A stretch of DNA of 64,000 bases from Pycnopodia helianthoides (Eukaryota > Echinodermata > Asteroidea > Forcipulatida > Asteriidae): the NCBI GenBank assembly GCA_032158295.1, contig CM063263.1, positions 9,520,474-9,584,473 on the forward strand, read 5' to 3'. Positions 42,795-52,755 of the stretch are shown here, piece after piece (the stretch's first letter is position 1; each line of letters starts with the position of its first letter). The notes beneath the pieces were generated by a model. That model saw only the letters and a list, made by a program, of their open reading frames with translations, ran no database searches and had not been told where the DNA came from. A program made the position numbers and the translations under genes.

Positions 42795-42920
42795 TTGATG
42801 CCCCTTTCTTGGCAAATCTTGTTCCCTATTGGCAATCACAATCATGAATAATGATATGCAGCACGCCAAAAAGTCACCAGACTATTTTTCACCGGCCATC
42901 TTCGGTTTGGTCTCGATAAG
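42795..42920 (+). repeat. Dispersed repeat, copy 2
   Basis: Second copy of the 40438-40560 sequence, about 2.35 kb away in the same orientation with scattered substitutions. Confidence 0.7.
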
Positions 42921-43541
42921 TTAAGTTCAAGAGAAACAAGATGTTTCCGCAAGATGTTTCCCCTTGTTGCTTAGTTACACACCTCACAGAGATGCGTTGT
43001 CTTTGTACAAATGCCTTGATGCTAATAATTTTGGTTCTAATCACAGATGATGTAATTTTTATAAAGGTTCAATTTTGAGTTTTGTAAAAATATTGGCCTC
43101 ATAAAATATAAATATTCCTTATTGCATTTTATGCAGCAAGAAAAGACTGGACCAATTCAATAAGCCGCGCCCACCAATGTAACTGTCAATTCTTTTAGTA
43201 AGTCACTGCGTCACACGTGTGCATATCTGCTGCAAGCCCAAAGTTTTCACTACTTCCCCCTCCAATAATGGCATACATCATACATGTATGTTTCGAAGTA
43301 ATTTTACCCCCAGAAAACACCCTTTTTATCGTTCAAAAGCATTTCTTATGACACAAAACTTAATTCTGAGAAGACCTCAGTCTTCGAAGAATGTATAAGA
43401 AGTCCAATTATGCAACTTTTCTTGCATGAACCATCATAGAAAAACTGGCTCAATGCAACTCCTATGGGCTTCTGGTAATCAGTGGAGCCAGTTTGTGTGA
43501 AGTGGGCGTGGCTTACAGTGGAATTACATCAAACTTACCAA

Positions 43542-43950
43542 CAGGGCCCAATTTCGAAGAGCTGCTTTAGCACAAAAACTAGCTAAGCACAACTAAATAG
43601 TGCTTACCAGAATAAGGTTTCCAGCCAAAATAGCATGTCACATGCACAAGTCAATCTGTGACTGGTATCCTGCTTGTTTTTGCTGAGCAGAAAATGTTTA
43701 AGCAATATTTTCTGCTTAAGCAGCTCTATGAAATTGGGCCCAGGTTAAACAGCACCAATACAGGGCCCAATTTCATAAGCTGCTTAAAAGCACTACAAGT
43801 TAAGCACAACAAAATTATGCCAAATAAGGTTACCAGCCAAACTACCATGTCACATGTACAATTTGTGACTGGTATCCTGCTGATTTCTGCTTGGCAGAAA
43901 ATAGTTAAGCAATGTTTTCTGCTTAAGCAGCTCTATGAAATTGGGCCCAG
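43542..43950. mobile_element. Two GGGCCC foldback MITEs head to tail
   Basis: One copy at 43542-43742 and a second at 43763-43950, separated by about 20 bp (GGTTAAACAGCACCAATACA). Both have GCTTAAGCAGCTCTATGAAA ends. Confidence 0.8.
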
Positions 43951-44477
43951 GTAGTGCGTATGAAACGCGCCTTGCTCTGCCCCGTTCTAAACACAAACGA
44001 CGCGATGCAGCAGTCCAAATGGCAGAAACTTGTTTACACTTAAGAACTTTGTCGGACATTTGTGCATGTGCTCACAGCGCTAAAGCAGATTCATTAATTT
44101 GAATGCCAGCTGGGCCTGGTTACATAGTAGCTGCTTAAGGGTGAGGGCATCATTTGGTTTTTGTCAACGTAATTCGGATTCATAGGCAAAATTATCAAGA
44201 AAGACACAATAAAAGTCACCTATAAATTTTGTAAAAATTTCAGTTGAATACAGTGCCTGCAATCTGTAGAAAAAACGGCAACAATCTGTCATGCTATTTT
44301 CATCCATGCTGCAGTGCTTCTTGTCAGGTAAGTTTTTCATGGTAATTCATTTTTTGAGTAATTAACTCGGATTCGTACAAAAGTACGTTCATGTGAAATT
44401 TGTATTTGTTTTATCCACTTTTTATTCTTTAACAAAAACTGGCACAGGCCAAGTACATGTACAAGCAACAAGGACAC

Positions 44478-45383
44478 TCATGCGTCTTTCAATGCAGCAG
44501 TTTCAAGGTTCGCCAGAACAGCACAGATATGGACCAACATTTCCATGTACGGCAACATGTTACTCGGCAAATTGGATCTCAAGATGCCAAACGATCGTAG
44601 CCGCTGCTTCAGCGAGTCGACGTGATTGTTCAAGAGGACGAACTCCTCTTTGTAGACGGGGTTTGTCTTTCCGACAATTCGCGGCAGAATTGGAGCCTGG
44701 TAGACGGAGACTCCCTGCATGCTGCTGATGAACTTATCGGGCTGCAACGAGAGTACTTCGTCGCCGACGTGGAGGGCGTAGTAGACGGAGCTCAGTTTCG
44801 ACAGTTTACTCTGGGAGATCTCCCCAGAGAAGAACTTAGAGATGAAGCAGATGCAACCGTTCGGAGTCAACCCGACGAGGGCTTTTGCCTTGTAGGTGCT
44901 GTCCAGTCTTGAGAGCATCGGAAGCTGGTCCCGCAGTTGCTCTGGTGCCTCGGCCTCGATTTGAAGACAGTCCAAGATGAGTCTACACTTGGGGTAGCTT
45001 CTCTTGATGCACTCCGGCATCGTGCTGATGACCGTTTCCTTGAGTGGCCACTGGATGCAGGCTGAGGACAGCTCCACCAGGTAGAGCAAGATGCAGAGGA
45101 AGGTTTGCTCGATGGTCGCCTGAGCCACACTGAACTGAGCTGAGAGGTACTTATAGGGTGGGTTCATCCGTAGCTTCATCAGGAACATGAGCAGCCCGTT
45201 TTCGGTCGACAGACCTCCTAGTACAGGTAGAGGATCTGGAAGCTGCTCAAGGAGAATATGAAACGTCTCTGTGGAGACACCCGTGATTTCCTTCACCAGG
45301 CTATCCGAGTAGCGCACATCATTCCAGCCGTGAAATCCAATGCAACTTCGCAGGGGGGTTGATTTTTCACCAAAGCTGTACAT
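44478..45383 (-). CDS. DDE_Tnp_4/HARBI1-like transposase-derived protein
   Basis: Intact ORF of 301 residues. It matches the DDE_Tnp_4 class often linked to THAP domains: an N-terminal helical region, then the motifs STMPECIKRSYP, LILDCLQIEAEAP, YKAKALVGLTPNGCICFIS, and a C-terminal HVDSLKQRLRSFGIL. The first catalytic Asp (ILDC) is present. Where active relatives have a SDKE-type motif this has SQSK, and where they have HVER this has HVDS, so the triad is not intact and nuclease activity is unlikely. TATGTACAG lies just inside the first codons (exon start at about 45369), so the ATG may be intronic and the true protein may have upstream exons. Confidence 0.78.
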   Translation of the reverse strand: MYSFGEKSTPLRSCIGFHGWNDVRYSDSLVKEITGVSTETFHILLEQLPDPLPVLGGLSTENGLLMFLMKLRMNPPYKYLSAQFSVAQATIEQTFLCILLYLVELSSACIQWPLKETVISTMPECIKRSYPKCRLILDCLQIEAEAPEQLRDQLPMLSRLDSTYKAKALVGLTPNGCICFISKFFSGEISQSKLSKLSSVYYALHVGDEVLSLQPDKFISSMQGVSVYQAPILPRIVGKTNPVYKEEFVLLNNHVDSLKQRLRSFGILRSNLPSNMLPYMEMLVHICAVLANLETAALKDA

Positions 45384-45894
45384 AAAGAAATAGAAATGTG
45401 TTGTTTATAAAACTTTATAAAATAGATGCCTTTGTGTGTAGTGTATCTGGCCATTAGATTGAAGCCATTCCCAAAGTTTCATTCACCAAAACACAATGTC
45501 TTCTTGAAAGTTGCACTGATGTGAAATTGGTGATAGCACCACATCTAAAAAATAAATCAAATTTTAAGTCGTTCTACAGTTTCAAGGAAATATAAAGCTG
45601 TTCTTAATTCATACTTTCAAAGAGAATGTTTTAAAAAAAGAAGAATTACTTTACAAGTTGTTTATCAAAAAAAACTTCAGTAGAGCTTTGTTTTCCAAGG
45701 GACCCTTGTGCACAATTTGACACATTTGTCTGAAGTTTGCTCAGCTTATTTTAAATTTATGTAACATTTGCATCAAGTATGAAGATTGTATTTTGGTTTT
45801 GACCATTACACCAATGTGTGACAAGCACTGTATACTCAATATGATTCAAGTTCTTGGGGAAAAAATTCACATGCTACCCTCTTGTGTGATCCAA

Positions 45895-45962
45895 ACATCT
45901 GGGGTAAACACCTGCTTAAGAATGTGGGGGTCGAGGGTTCAAATCCCACCCAAGCAGCCAGT
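45895..45962 (+). other. tRNA-like relic (Leu-TAA-like loop)
   Basis: GCTTAAGAATGTGGGGGTCG then AGGGTTCAAATCCCACC gives a TTAAG loop, a variable region and a B-box/T-arm. I cannot find a matching 5' acceptor strand or D-arm, so this is probably a SINE or tRNA fragment. Confidence 0.35.
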
Positions 45963-46636
45963 GGATTTTTTTTTTACTGCAGGGTTCGGAAAGCAGTGAG
46001 TATACATGACTTAGCACACATTGGTGTAAGGATAAAATAACAAACTAATAAAGTTTGGATTTTGATGAGAAGTTTTCATGATTTAGTTTTTTTTATGAAG
46101 ATCCTCTGATGTGGAATCTGGTGGAAACATGGACAATTTGTGTTTTGCCACTTTTGTGTGGCACGGGTATTAAAACGTGAAACGTATTAGCCCAACTTCT
46201 GCTGACTGATGCTCTACTAGTCAAGAGAAATTTGCTAGACAAACTTTTCTGCTTGAACCATTGATTTACTACAACATAGAGAGAACCCTTCATGTCACGC
46301 ACGTAACGGACTTGTCCCATTGTACGCATGAATCCTTACAGATTCAAAATTGCATTGGTTGTAAACTGATGTGTGTTATAACAATAGGCCAGCACCATTT
46401 TGCCAATGGGCAAATGTTTTATGTTTAGCTTTAGCTTTGCCCTCTAGTTCTTAGCGGCTTGAACAGCTTTATGAAATTTTTCCACAGGTCAATTAAGGTC
46501 ATGACCTCAATGACCTACTTCCAGTGCTGCCAACACATACATGTAATACCACCAATCTTACACTACAATGTTTCATGATACCACCAACAAGCCTGATACT
46601 TTGTTCTTCTATTTATTAGGGCAAGGCGGATTTTCC

Positions 46637-46864
46637 TTAACCCTCTGGCTGTCTGACCATTCAATACCACTCACTGTGGTTTTGAATGATAGATAAACTA
46701 TGCCAGCCTGCAATATGATACCATGAGGGAATGCAAGTACACAGTACAGTTAGTTCTGTGCACAGTTGTGCCACCGTACACAACCTTGGCAGTCGAATGG
46801 TTTCAAATGGTTGGTCAACTCACTGGAAAATGTTGCAAAGAGTCACTGACAGTAGGAGGGTTAA
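46637..46864. mobile_element. piggyBac-like MITE (TTAA-CCCTC family), complete copy
   Basis: TTAA at both ends (46637-46640, 46861-46864) with terminal inverted repeats CCCTCTGGCTGTC and CCCTCCTACTGTC. TTAA duplication with a CCC start is typical of piggyBac-type elements. 228 bp with no coding capacity. Confidence 0.78.
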
Positions 46865-47102
46865 TGAAGGGCACCTAAATGATTGATGGACCATTGCACT
46901 GAAACATCTCAAGGGACACCAAGGCAAAGACTAGAGGCATGGAGACAGCTGCCTCCAATGCCTATGTGAAACATCAGGCCTGGTTCTCCCCTGACAGGAA
47001 CGTTTCAAGGAGCACCAAGGCAATGACCACAAGGGGCCATTACACAGACAATTGCCTCCGTCGCCCCTGTGTAGTGTCAGGCCTGCATCAACCATTTCAA
47101 AC

Positions 47103-49889
47103 TTACAACTTCATATCAGTTGATCCTTGAGACGTATGATACAGTTCCAGAAGCTTAATTGCTAGCTGGTTCTTGTCAAGTCCGAGTTTATACGCCAACG
47201 GAAGCCACAAGCTACTGACGCTGGGCGATAGCTTCAACCTATTGTCAGGCTCGCGGCTATGCGTCATTCTGTACTTCTTTTGAGCAGCCTTGATGGCTTT
47301 TTTCTTCTCTGCGGGTGGGAGTCGCTTTCTGCCCCCGCCTGGGGCACGTTTCCGTTTGACCGGGAAAAGAGTTGGGTTTTTGTCTCGGAGCGTTTGCCCC
47401 TGAGGTGTGTCTCTGTTGTTGTCCTTGTTCTTGGACTGGTGTTGGGAGTCTGTGTAATTGACGTGTAATGCTGGCATGTCTGAAGAAGCTGCAGCGGTAA
47501 GAGCATGAAGTTGCTGCAGCTGATCGGTGTTTTCCGTCCCAAGTTGATTTTGGTACTGGCTTTTGTTTTCTTTTCTTCTTCTCTTGTAGGAAGGTGAGGA
47601 AGGAAACACTTGTGGGACAGAAATTGGCCGCGACACATTGGAATGCTTTGTTGAGGGTGCACTCTCTAGCTGTAGTGAAGTCCGAGGATTGTCATCATTG
47701 TGCTTCCAGTCTTCTGAGAGGTCGTCGTCTGAATCCGAGTAAATTTCGGTGTCGCTCGATCTACTGTGATAGTCTTTCGTTCCCTTGCTACGCAGAACAG
47801 CCAAAGGGGTGAGTCTCAGACAGTCATTGGTGTAGACTTTCCGACATCCAGCATTCGTTGAAATCATCTTCACTTTGTTACTGAGGGCATGAAGTCCGAC
47901 TGGGGCATCAATGTACCATGGGCCAGTCCTCTGAGCCGTTTCTTTAGGTCGTTGCCAGAACAAATCCGGGCGGTTTGGATTCAACTTTGACAAGTACTTT
48001 TGAAATGACTTCACAGGACATCGGTCAGAGTTTGGAATTTCGTACATAAAACCCTTGGTTAGTTCATGATCGTCGTCACCGGTGTGCAAACCACATTTCG
48101 AGACATACCGAACATCGTCTTTGTCTCTAGCAACTGCGAAATCGCTCGGCTTCATCTCTCGCATGCTCTCTCGGTTCGATTTTGCCAAATAAATCATAAC
48201 GTCAAAAAAGACTTTATTCTGGAGCCCCCTCGGGGATTTCATATCCAGCTCCGGGGAGGATTGCATTTTGTCCATATCAGCAACTGAGATTGGAGTTTTG
48301 TGTCTGATTACCACTTTACCTTCTTGTCGCATGAATACGAGAATTGCTTTAAAGACCTTATTGCTTCCAGCAAATTCAGCACTCTTCTTGCAAATGTCCC
48401 AGTTATGCAGTGTATGAAAGTACCTCTGCAATCCATACCTGATCCCCTGCATTGATTTCTTAGTGTACATTTGCCCATCAAACTTACGTAAGCTGGCATA
48501 GAATCGGCAAAGAAACTGATCGGTTTCTCTCATTGACATAGCTTCGACCAAGGGTATCGTTGTGCCAACATACTTGGCAAAGACCTCCAACCTGTTCAGC
48601 GCATATCTGAGCTGTTTCTTCGTGCTCTTAGAGTCTTCAACTTTGATCAGATCTTTAAGATTGATAGATGTCAGAAAAGAGAACGAGGGAAGATCTTCCG
48701 AAGTTTCTGCCGCGGCTAGATCTGGAGGGTTGAGTTGTTTGGGTTGTTTAGCTTGATTCTTCTGAAGCTGGTCTCCTTGTCGAGAAGCAGATGCACTCTG
48801 GTTACTGTTCTCATCCTTGAGCAGTGTTAAAGAGTCATCGGAAAGGATCTCTTCCGATTCTGAGTGTTGAGCGTTTTCCCTTGACCTGCTAAAGAGTTCC
48901 AATCCATCCTTCTTTGAATTCTCCCTGTCCCCCTGTCTTAGCGAGCTTGCAATACGTAAAATACCCACGGGAGTTGCCTTCAGACAATAGTTTGTGTACA
49001 CTTTACGACAACCCGCATTCGTTGAGATTGTTTTCATTTTGGAGCCGAGTGTGTGAAGTGCTGTCGAGCGACTGAAGTACCAGGGGCCAACCTCCGGAAC
49101 ACACGGGATCGGCTTTTGCCAGAAGATATCAGGGCACTCGGGGTTCAACTTCGATAGGTACTTCTCCAATGATGCTACGGGGCATCTGTCATAGCCTGGG
49201 ATTTCATGCATAACACCATCGCATGTGCTCTCATCACCATCACCACTTTGAGATGTCTGTTTTGTTTGATTGCGGTTCGTCACATATCGGATGTTATCTC
49301 CAGTTCTTGAAAAAGTAAAATCACTCGGCTTCACGTCGCGCATATTTTCACATCCTAGAATCCCAAAATAAATTGCGATGTCAATAAACACCTTGTTCTG
49401 AAGGCCAGTCGGGGAGCTCAAATCCAACTCATTCGATGTTTGAATTTTGTTCATATCCGCCACAGAGATCGGACCCTTGTGTATCACTTTGTTATTTCCT
49501 TCCCAACTCACATTGACCAGCATTGCCTTAAACACCTTGTTGCTGCCGGCAAACAGTGCATTCTTGCAGATTTTCCAGTTGTGCAAGGTTTGGAAGTGTC
49601 TCTGTAAGCCGAACCGAATTGCAAGCATCGACTTTCTGGTGTACGCTTGGCCGTCGCTTTTCCGTAAACTTGTGTAAAATTGACAAAGGAAATCGTCGAG
49701 TTCGCCTATTGTGAGAGCTTCTACAGACGCAATGGTTGTGCCTACCGTTCTCGTGTAAGCTTCCAGTCTGCTTGTTGCATATTTTATCTGCTTGGCGGTG
49801 TTTTTAGAGTCCTCCACGTCGAGCAAATCTTTCAAATCGTGATGAGGAGCCGAGGCGACTCCCGGAGTTTCTTCCGAACTAGCCGCCAT
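47103..49889 (-). CDS. Intronless protein with two tandem Crypton-derived recombinase-like domains
   Basis: Single 928-residue ORF. Two homologous domains, roughly residues 18-315 and 410-710, each start KDLL/KDLI-VEDSK. They share FLC(Q/R)FY(T/A)SLRK, GLQR(H/Y)F(Q/H)TLHNW, FAGSNKVFKA, KPSDF, GPWY and STNAGCRKVYTN. This is the DUF3504 fold (ZMYM2/QRICH1/KCTD1 C-terminal domains), known to derive from Crypton tyrosine recombinases. Catalytic positions are eroded: the TNHSLRAT-type motif reads TNYCLKAT in domain 1 and TNDCLRLT in domain 2, and no later GH...Y block is visible. Between the domains is an acidic/Ser-rich linker. The C-terminus has basic PVKRKRAPGGGRKRLPPAEK (likely a nuclear signal) and then a helical tail. 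It is most likely a domesticated nuclear protein. Confidence 0.8.
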   Translation of the reverse strand: MAASSEETPGVASAPHHDLKDLLDVEDSKNTAKQIKYATSRLEAYTRTVGTTIASVEALTIGELDDFLCQFYTSLRKSDGQAYTRKSMLAIRFGLQRHFQTLHNWKICKNALFAGSNKVFKAMLVNVSWEGNNKVIHKGPISVADMNKIQTSNELDLSSPTGLQNKVFIDIAIYFGILGCENMRDVKPSDFTFSRTGDNIRYVTNRNQTKQTSQSGDGDESTCDGVMHEIPGYDRCPVASLEKYLSKLNPECPDIFWQKPIPCVPEVGPWYFSRSTALHTLGSKMKTISTNAGCRKVYTNYCLKATPVGILRIASSLRQGDRENSKKDGLELFSRSRENAQHSESEEILSDDSLTLLKDENSNQSASASRQGDQLQKNQAKQPKQLNPPDLAAAETSEDLPSFSFLTSINLKDLIKVEDSKSTKKQLRYALNRLEVFAKYVGTTIPLVEAMSMRETDQFLCRFYASLRKFDGQMYTKKSMQGIRYGLQRYFHTLHNWDICKKSAEFAGSNKVFKAILVFMRQEGKVVIRHKTPISVADMDKMQSSPELDMKSPRGLQNKVFFDVMIYLAKSNRESMREMKPSDFAVARDKDDVRYVSKCGLHTGDDDHELTKGFMYEIPNSDRCPVKSFQKYLSKLNPNRPDLFWQRPKETAQRTGPWYIDAPVGLHALSNKVKMISTNAGCRKVYTNDCLRLTPLAVLRSKGTKDYHSRSSDTEIYSDSDDDLSEDWKHNDDNPRTSLQLESAPSTKHSNVSRPISVPQVFPSSPSYKRRRKENKSQYQNQLGTENTDQLQQLHALTAAASSDMPALHVNYTDSQHQSKNKDNNRDTPQGQTLRDKNPTLFPVKRKRAPGGGRKRLPPAEKKKAIKAAQKKYRMTHSREPDNRLKLSPSVSSLWLPLAYKLGLDKNQLAIKLLELYHTSQGSTDMKL

Positions 49890-50002
49890 TGTTGAAAGTT
49901 GGACGGATCGTTTTCAACGCACTGTACTGCAGCACTAAATCATATCCGAACAGCTATGTTTACAAAACGAAGTGTTTGTTGACGTTTTGCATCAGGCCAA
50001 AT

Positions 50003-50103
50003 AGCCCACCTTGTTGGGCTGTTATGGCTCTCTTTTAACATCGGTTGTGAGTGTTATATGACCGATGTTAAAAGAGAGCCATAACAGCCCAACAAGGTGG
50101 GCT
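50003..50103. mobile_element. Perfect 43-bp-arm hairpin element upstream of the Crypton-derived gene
   Basis: Arms 50003-50045 and 50061-50103 are exact reverse complements (AGCCCACCTTGTTGGGCTGT ... CATCGGT) around a 15-bp loop. CAGGCCAAA occurs just outside both ends (49993-50001 and 50105-50113), a probable 9-bp target duplication. Confidence 0.85.
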
Positions 50104-50127
50104 ACAGGCCAAAATACTTAGAATAAT

Positions 50128-50318
50128 CATGGAGGAAGGAAATAAATAATGTAGGTAGATAAATCGAGGAGGTAGAAATCTATTTCTACCTCCATGGATA
50201 AATTAAGATGTAAGAACATAGAAAAGAGGGATTTTTTCGTGTTGAATTGTTTTTTATGGATATGTTTATAATACCTTTATTTATGTCGAGTCATTTTTCT
50301 TCCTCCATGGTCGAGCCA
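50128..50318. mobile_element. ATGGAGGAAGGAAATA foldback relative upstream of the Rnd-like gene
   Basis: CATGGAGGAAGGAAATAAAT at the left is mirrored by ATTTTTCTTCCTCCATGG at the right. An inner perfect hairpin GGAGGTAGAAAT/ATTTCTACCTCC lies near 50170-50195. Confidence 0.6.
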
Positions 50319-50799
50319 TGGTCGAACTTATCATTTAATCTATTATAAGACAAGTTAAAAAAAATGTTTCCTTTATTCTCAGACTTGGAGCTCGCTCGAC
50401 ACCAAACAGTCTAGCGCCCTCAGTCGTCTTAATCATAATTTACATGGGTGTAACGGGGGTGTGTCTTATTTGTGTTAAATGATTGGTCCATGAAGTAGAT
50501 AGCGTTAAAGCACTGACGAACTGCGCAGGCTTCCCCCTGCCATCTGATTGGTCAAGCATCTATGCATAAATGAATAGTTTGTAGAGAGACACGTGATGCT
50601 GTGCTGGAGTTGTCAACCTGTCACTCACGTCTCATAACAGCTCGCTGTGCAGCATTAACAACGCGTACCCACCACCGTCAGTTAGAAGTCAGCAGCCAAA
50701 ACACTATAGTTCATCAGAGAAAATCGTGTGCGAGCTGGCACAACAAACTTAATATTAGGCTATATTTTACAATTTGGGAAATAGAAAAACTTCGCCAGA

Positions 50800-50925
50800 A
50801 TGCGTCGGCAACGTTCGATGATGGTCTTGAATGAGGTGGTACGGAATAAACTCGTTGTTGTCGGGGATGCCGGCTGTGGAAAGTCTGCGTTGCTCAACAC
50901 ATTTCTAGGTCACAAGTTCACAGAC
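50800..50925 (+). CDS. Rnd-like Rho-family GTPase, exon 1
   Basis: 42 residues from ATG at 50800 to the donor GAC|GTAAGT, phase 0. MRRQRSMMVLNEVVRNKLVV precedes the P-loop VGDAGCGKSALL (GxxxxGKS), then NTFLGHKFTD. Rho-family proteins bind GTP and act at membranes on actin. The C-terminal lipid motif is outside what I could find. Confidence 0.82.
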
Positions 50926-52556
50926 GTAAGTATTGAATTTCTACGATATATTTTTGAGGGTGTTGTCTTGTGGCTATTTTAAATAGGCCTCCATCGATTT
51001 ATTGAGGTGAAATGCTTGTTATTTTTTATAGCATCCACCTGCATGGGGTAATGTTTTTGGTATCTAGATTGTAACCAAAGATAACATACCAAAATATGTT
51101 TTCAATGTTGCTGTGCAATGTATATACATTACTTGAGATTTTTAGTTCGGTTAACATTCCAGCCTTCCATCTTCAGGCAGCCAGTTATTAAAGGCCAATA
51201 ATTTGAGCGTTTCAACTTTTCACTCTTTCAAAATTTAGCGACAAAATAGCTAAGAGTGATCTTAACTGTGTATCGATCTTTATTGTTATGCAAAGTGTGA
51301 TGTCACACAATACAAATCACCATGGTTATACTGACAATACATCTTAGTGCTTTGTGAAATCGGCCCAGTGTCCTCACTTTGTTCCTCCCGACATGCACAA
51401 AATAACAAACCTGTGAAGATTTGGGCTCCATCATTGGTCATCAAAGTCGCAAGAAAATAACAAAAGAAAAAGAGAGACAAAAACCTTGTTGTATATATTG
51501 TGTACTTTCAAAAGCTTGACAAAAGGCTTCATGTCTGAAGCATTTCTCAGATTTAAATTTGATGGTGAATAATCACCCATTTCTCTAAAACTACATTACT
51601 TTATTGTTTAAAGGGTGTCGTTTCTAAGAACGTTTTATAGTATCAACAGCTCTCCATTGCTCTTTACCAATTAAGTTGTTGGGGTAATAGATTTTTTTGA
51701 GTAATTAAAGGTATACCCCTTTAAGGTGTCTGTTGATAGGAAATGCGACATGGTGTCAAAAGATGGTGGTAGGAACAGGGGAAATGAGTCCAACAGTGAT
51801 GGGTCATCAGAACCCAATGTCGGCCGGATGAACACAAGGGCAATGTCATCATCGATTCAGTCTGATTGCAAAATAATGATCATGAAAGAAAAAAACCAAA
51901 CCTAAACCAAAATAGCATAAAACAGCCACAGACCTGTTTATTTTGGCTGGTAGATCTTTCTAGATATAAGTACACAGAATTGTTTGTTTGTTTGTTTGTT
52001 TTACTCTTATTTATTTGGTTGTTTATTTTTGCTAAGCTAGATGTCGTGTTTAAGCAGCTCAATCATTAATTTGGAGCCTAGAACTTGAATCAGACTGTGG
52101 AAAAAGGGGTGTAAAAACTGCTAATTGACCCTCCCATCTAAATGACAATCAATTTGTCAAAAATCCAAGCACAGGCACCTCTGCGGCTAAAACAGTAACC
52201 AGAAAAATGTGTCATGCGGGTTGTGGATCGTAACCCCAAGGCATTTATACATGCATGCGTGCGACAGTTTAAATGCAACAGAAATCGCATAATATTGTTA
52301 ATATCATAAAAGGTGCTAAGCACTAATAAATCTTTCTTAGAATATACGGGTTAGCAGCTGAAAAGCGATGTTTTTAACCGTTTTCTGACAAATCTTTGAG
52401 GAAGACAAGTTGTCCTACTGACTTTTTTTCCACTTATCAAATTGGGGTGTATTTAGTTCTTTTCAGAACAATTTGTACACTTCAGTCGTTCTACTTTCGA
52501 TCAAACATATTGTTTCCATTGTGTGGTTCAATTGGTGTTCTTTTTCTTTCTCACAG

Positions 52557-52644
52557 ATCTACTCTCCAACCACCTTTGAGAGTTACTCGTCAACAATGGA
52601 TATAAACAAATACAGAATAGATCTGACTATCTGGGACACATCAG
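52557..52644 (+). CDS. Rnd-like Rho-family GTPase, exon 2
   Basis: Acceptor TCTCACAG|ATC, donor TCAG|GTAAGA, phase 1. It encodes switch I IYSPTTFESYSSTM, with the effector-loop Thr and Phe-Glu, then YRIDLTIWDTSG. WDTSG instead of WDTAG is a Rnd-group feature. No later exon (YDxVRPLxY, NKxD) is recognisable before 64000, so the gene is partial or its next intron is longer than 11 kb. Confidence 0.82.
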
Positions 52645-52755
52645 GTAAGAAACTCCTCTAAAAAAAAATAATTAAAATCGTAATGAGTTTAATCTACTGA
52701 GGTTTGCCCAGACACTGTAAACGAATTAACAAGGAATGTACATGTACTTTGAGAC

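Larger units (their letters stand above)
45384..47102. other. Region between the DDE-like and Crypton-derived genes
   Basis: I looked on the minus strand for upstream exons of the DDE-like gene (THAP or HTH) and found none with recognisable motifs. It contains the tRNA-like relic and the complete TTAA MITE. The Crypton-derived gene's 3' UTR probably lies here; AATAAA occurs on the minus strand near 46612. Confidence 0.5.

Noticed and set aside
44393..45130. Plus-strand and second-frame minus-strand ORFs over the DDE-like gene
   Set aside because: Shadows of the 301-residue frame, which carries the recognisable motifs.
47259..49895. Smaller ORFs in other frames within the Crypton-derived gene
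   Set aside because: Overlapping shadows; the 928-residue frame has the domain repeats.
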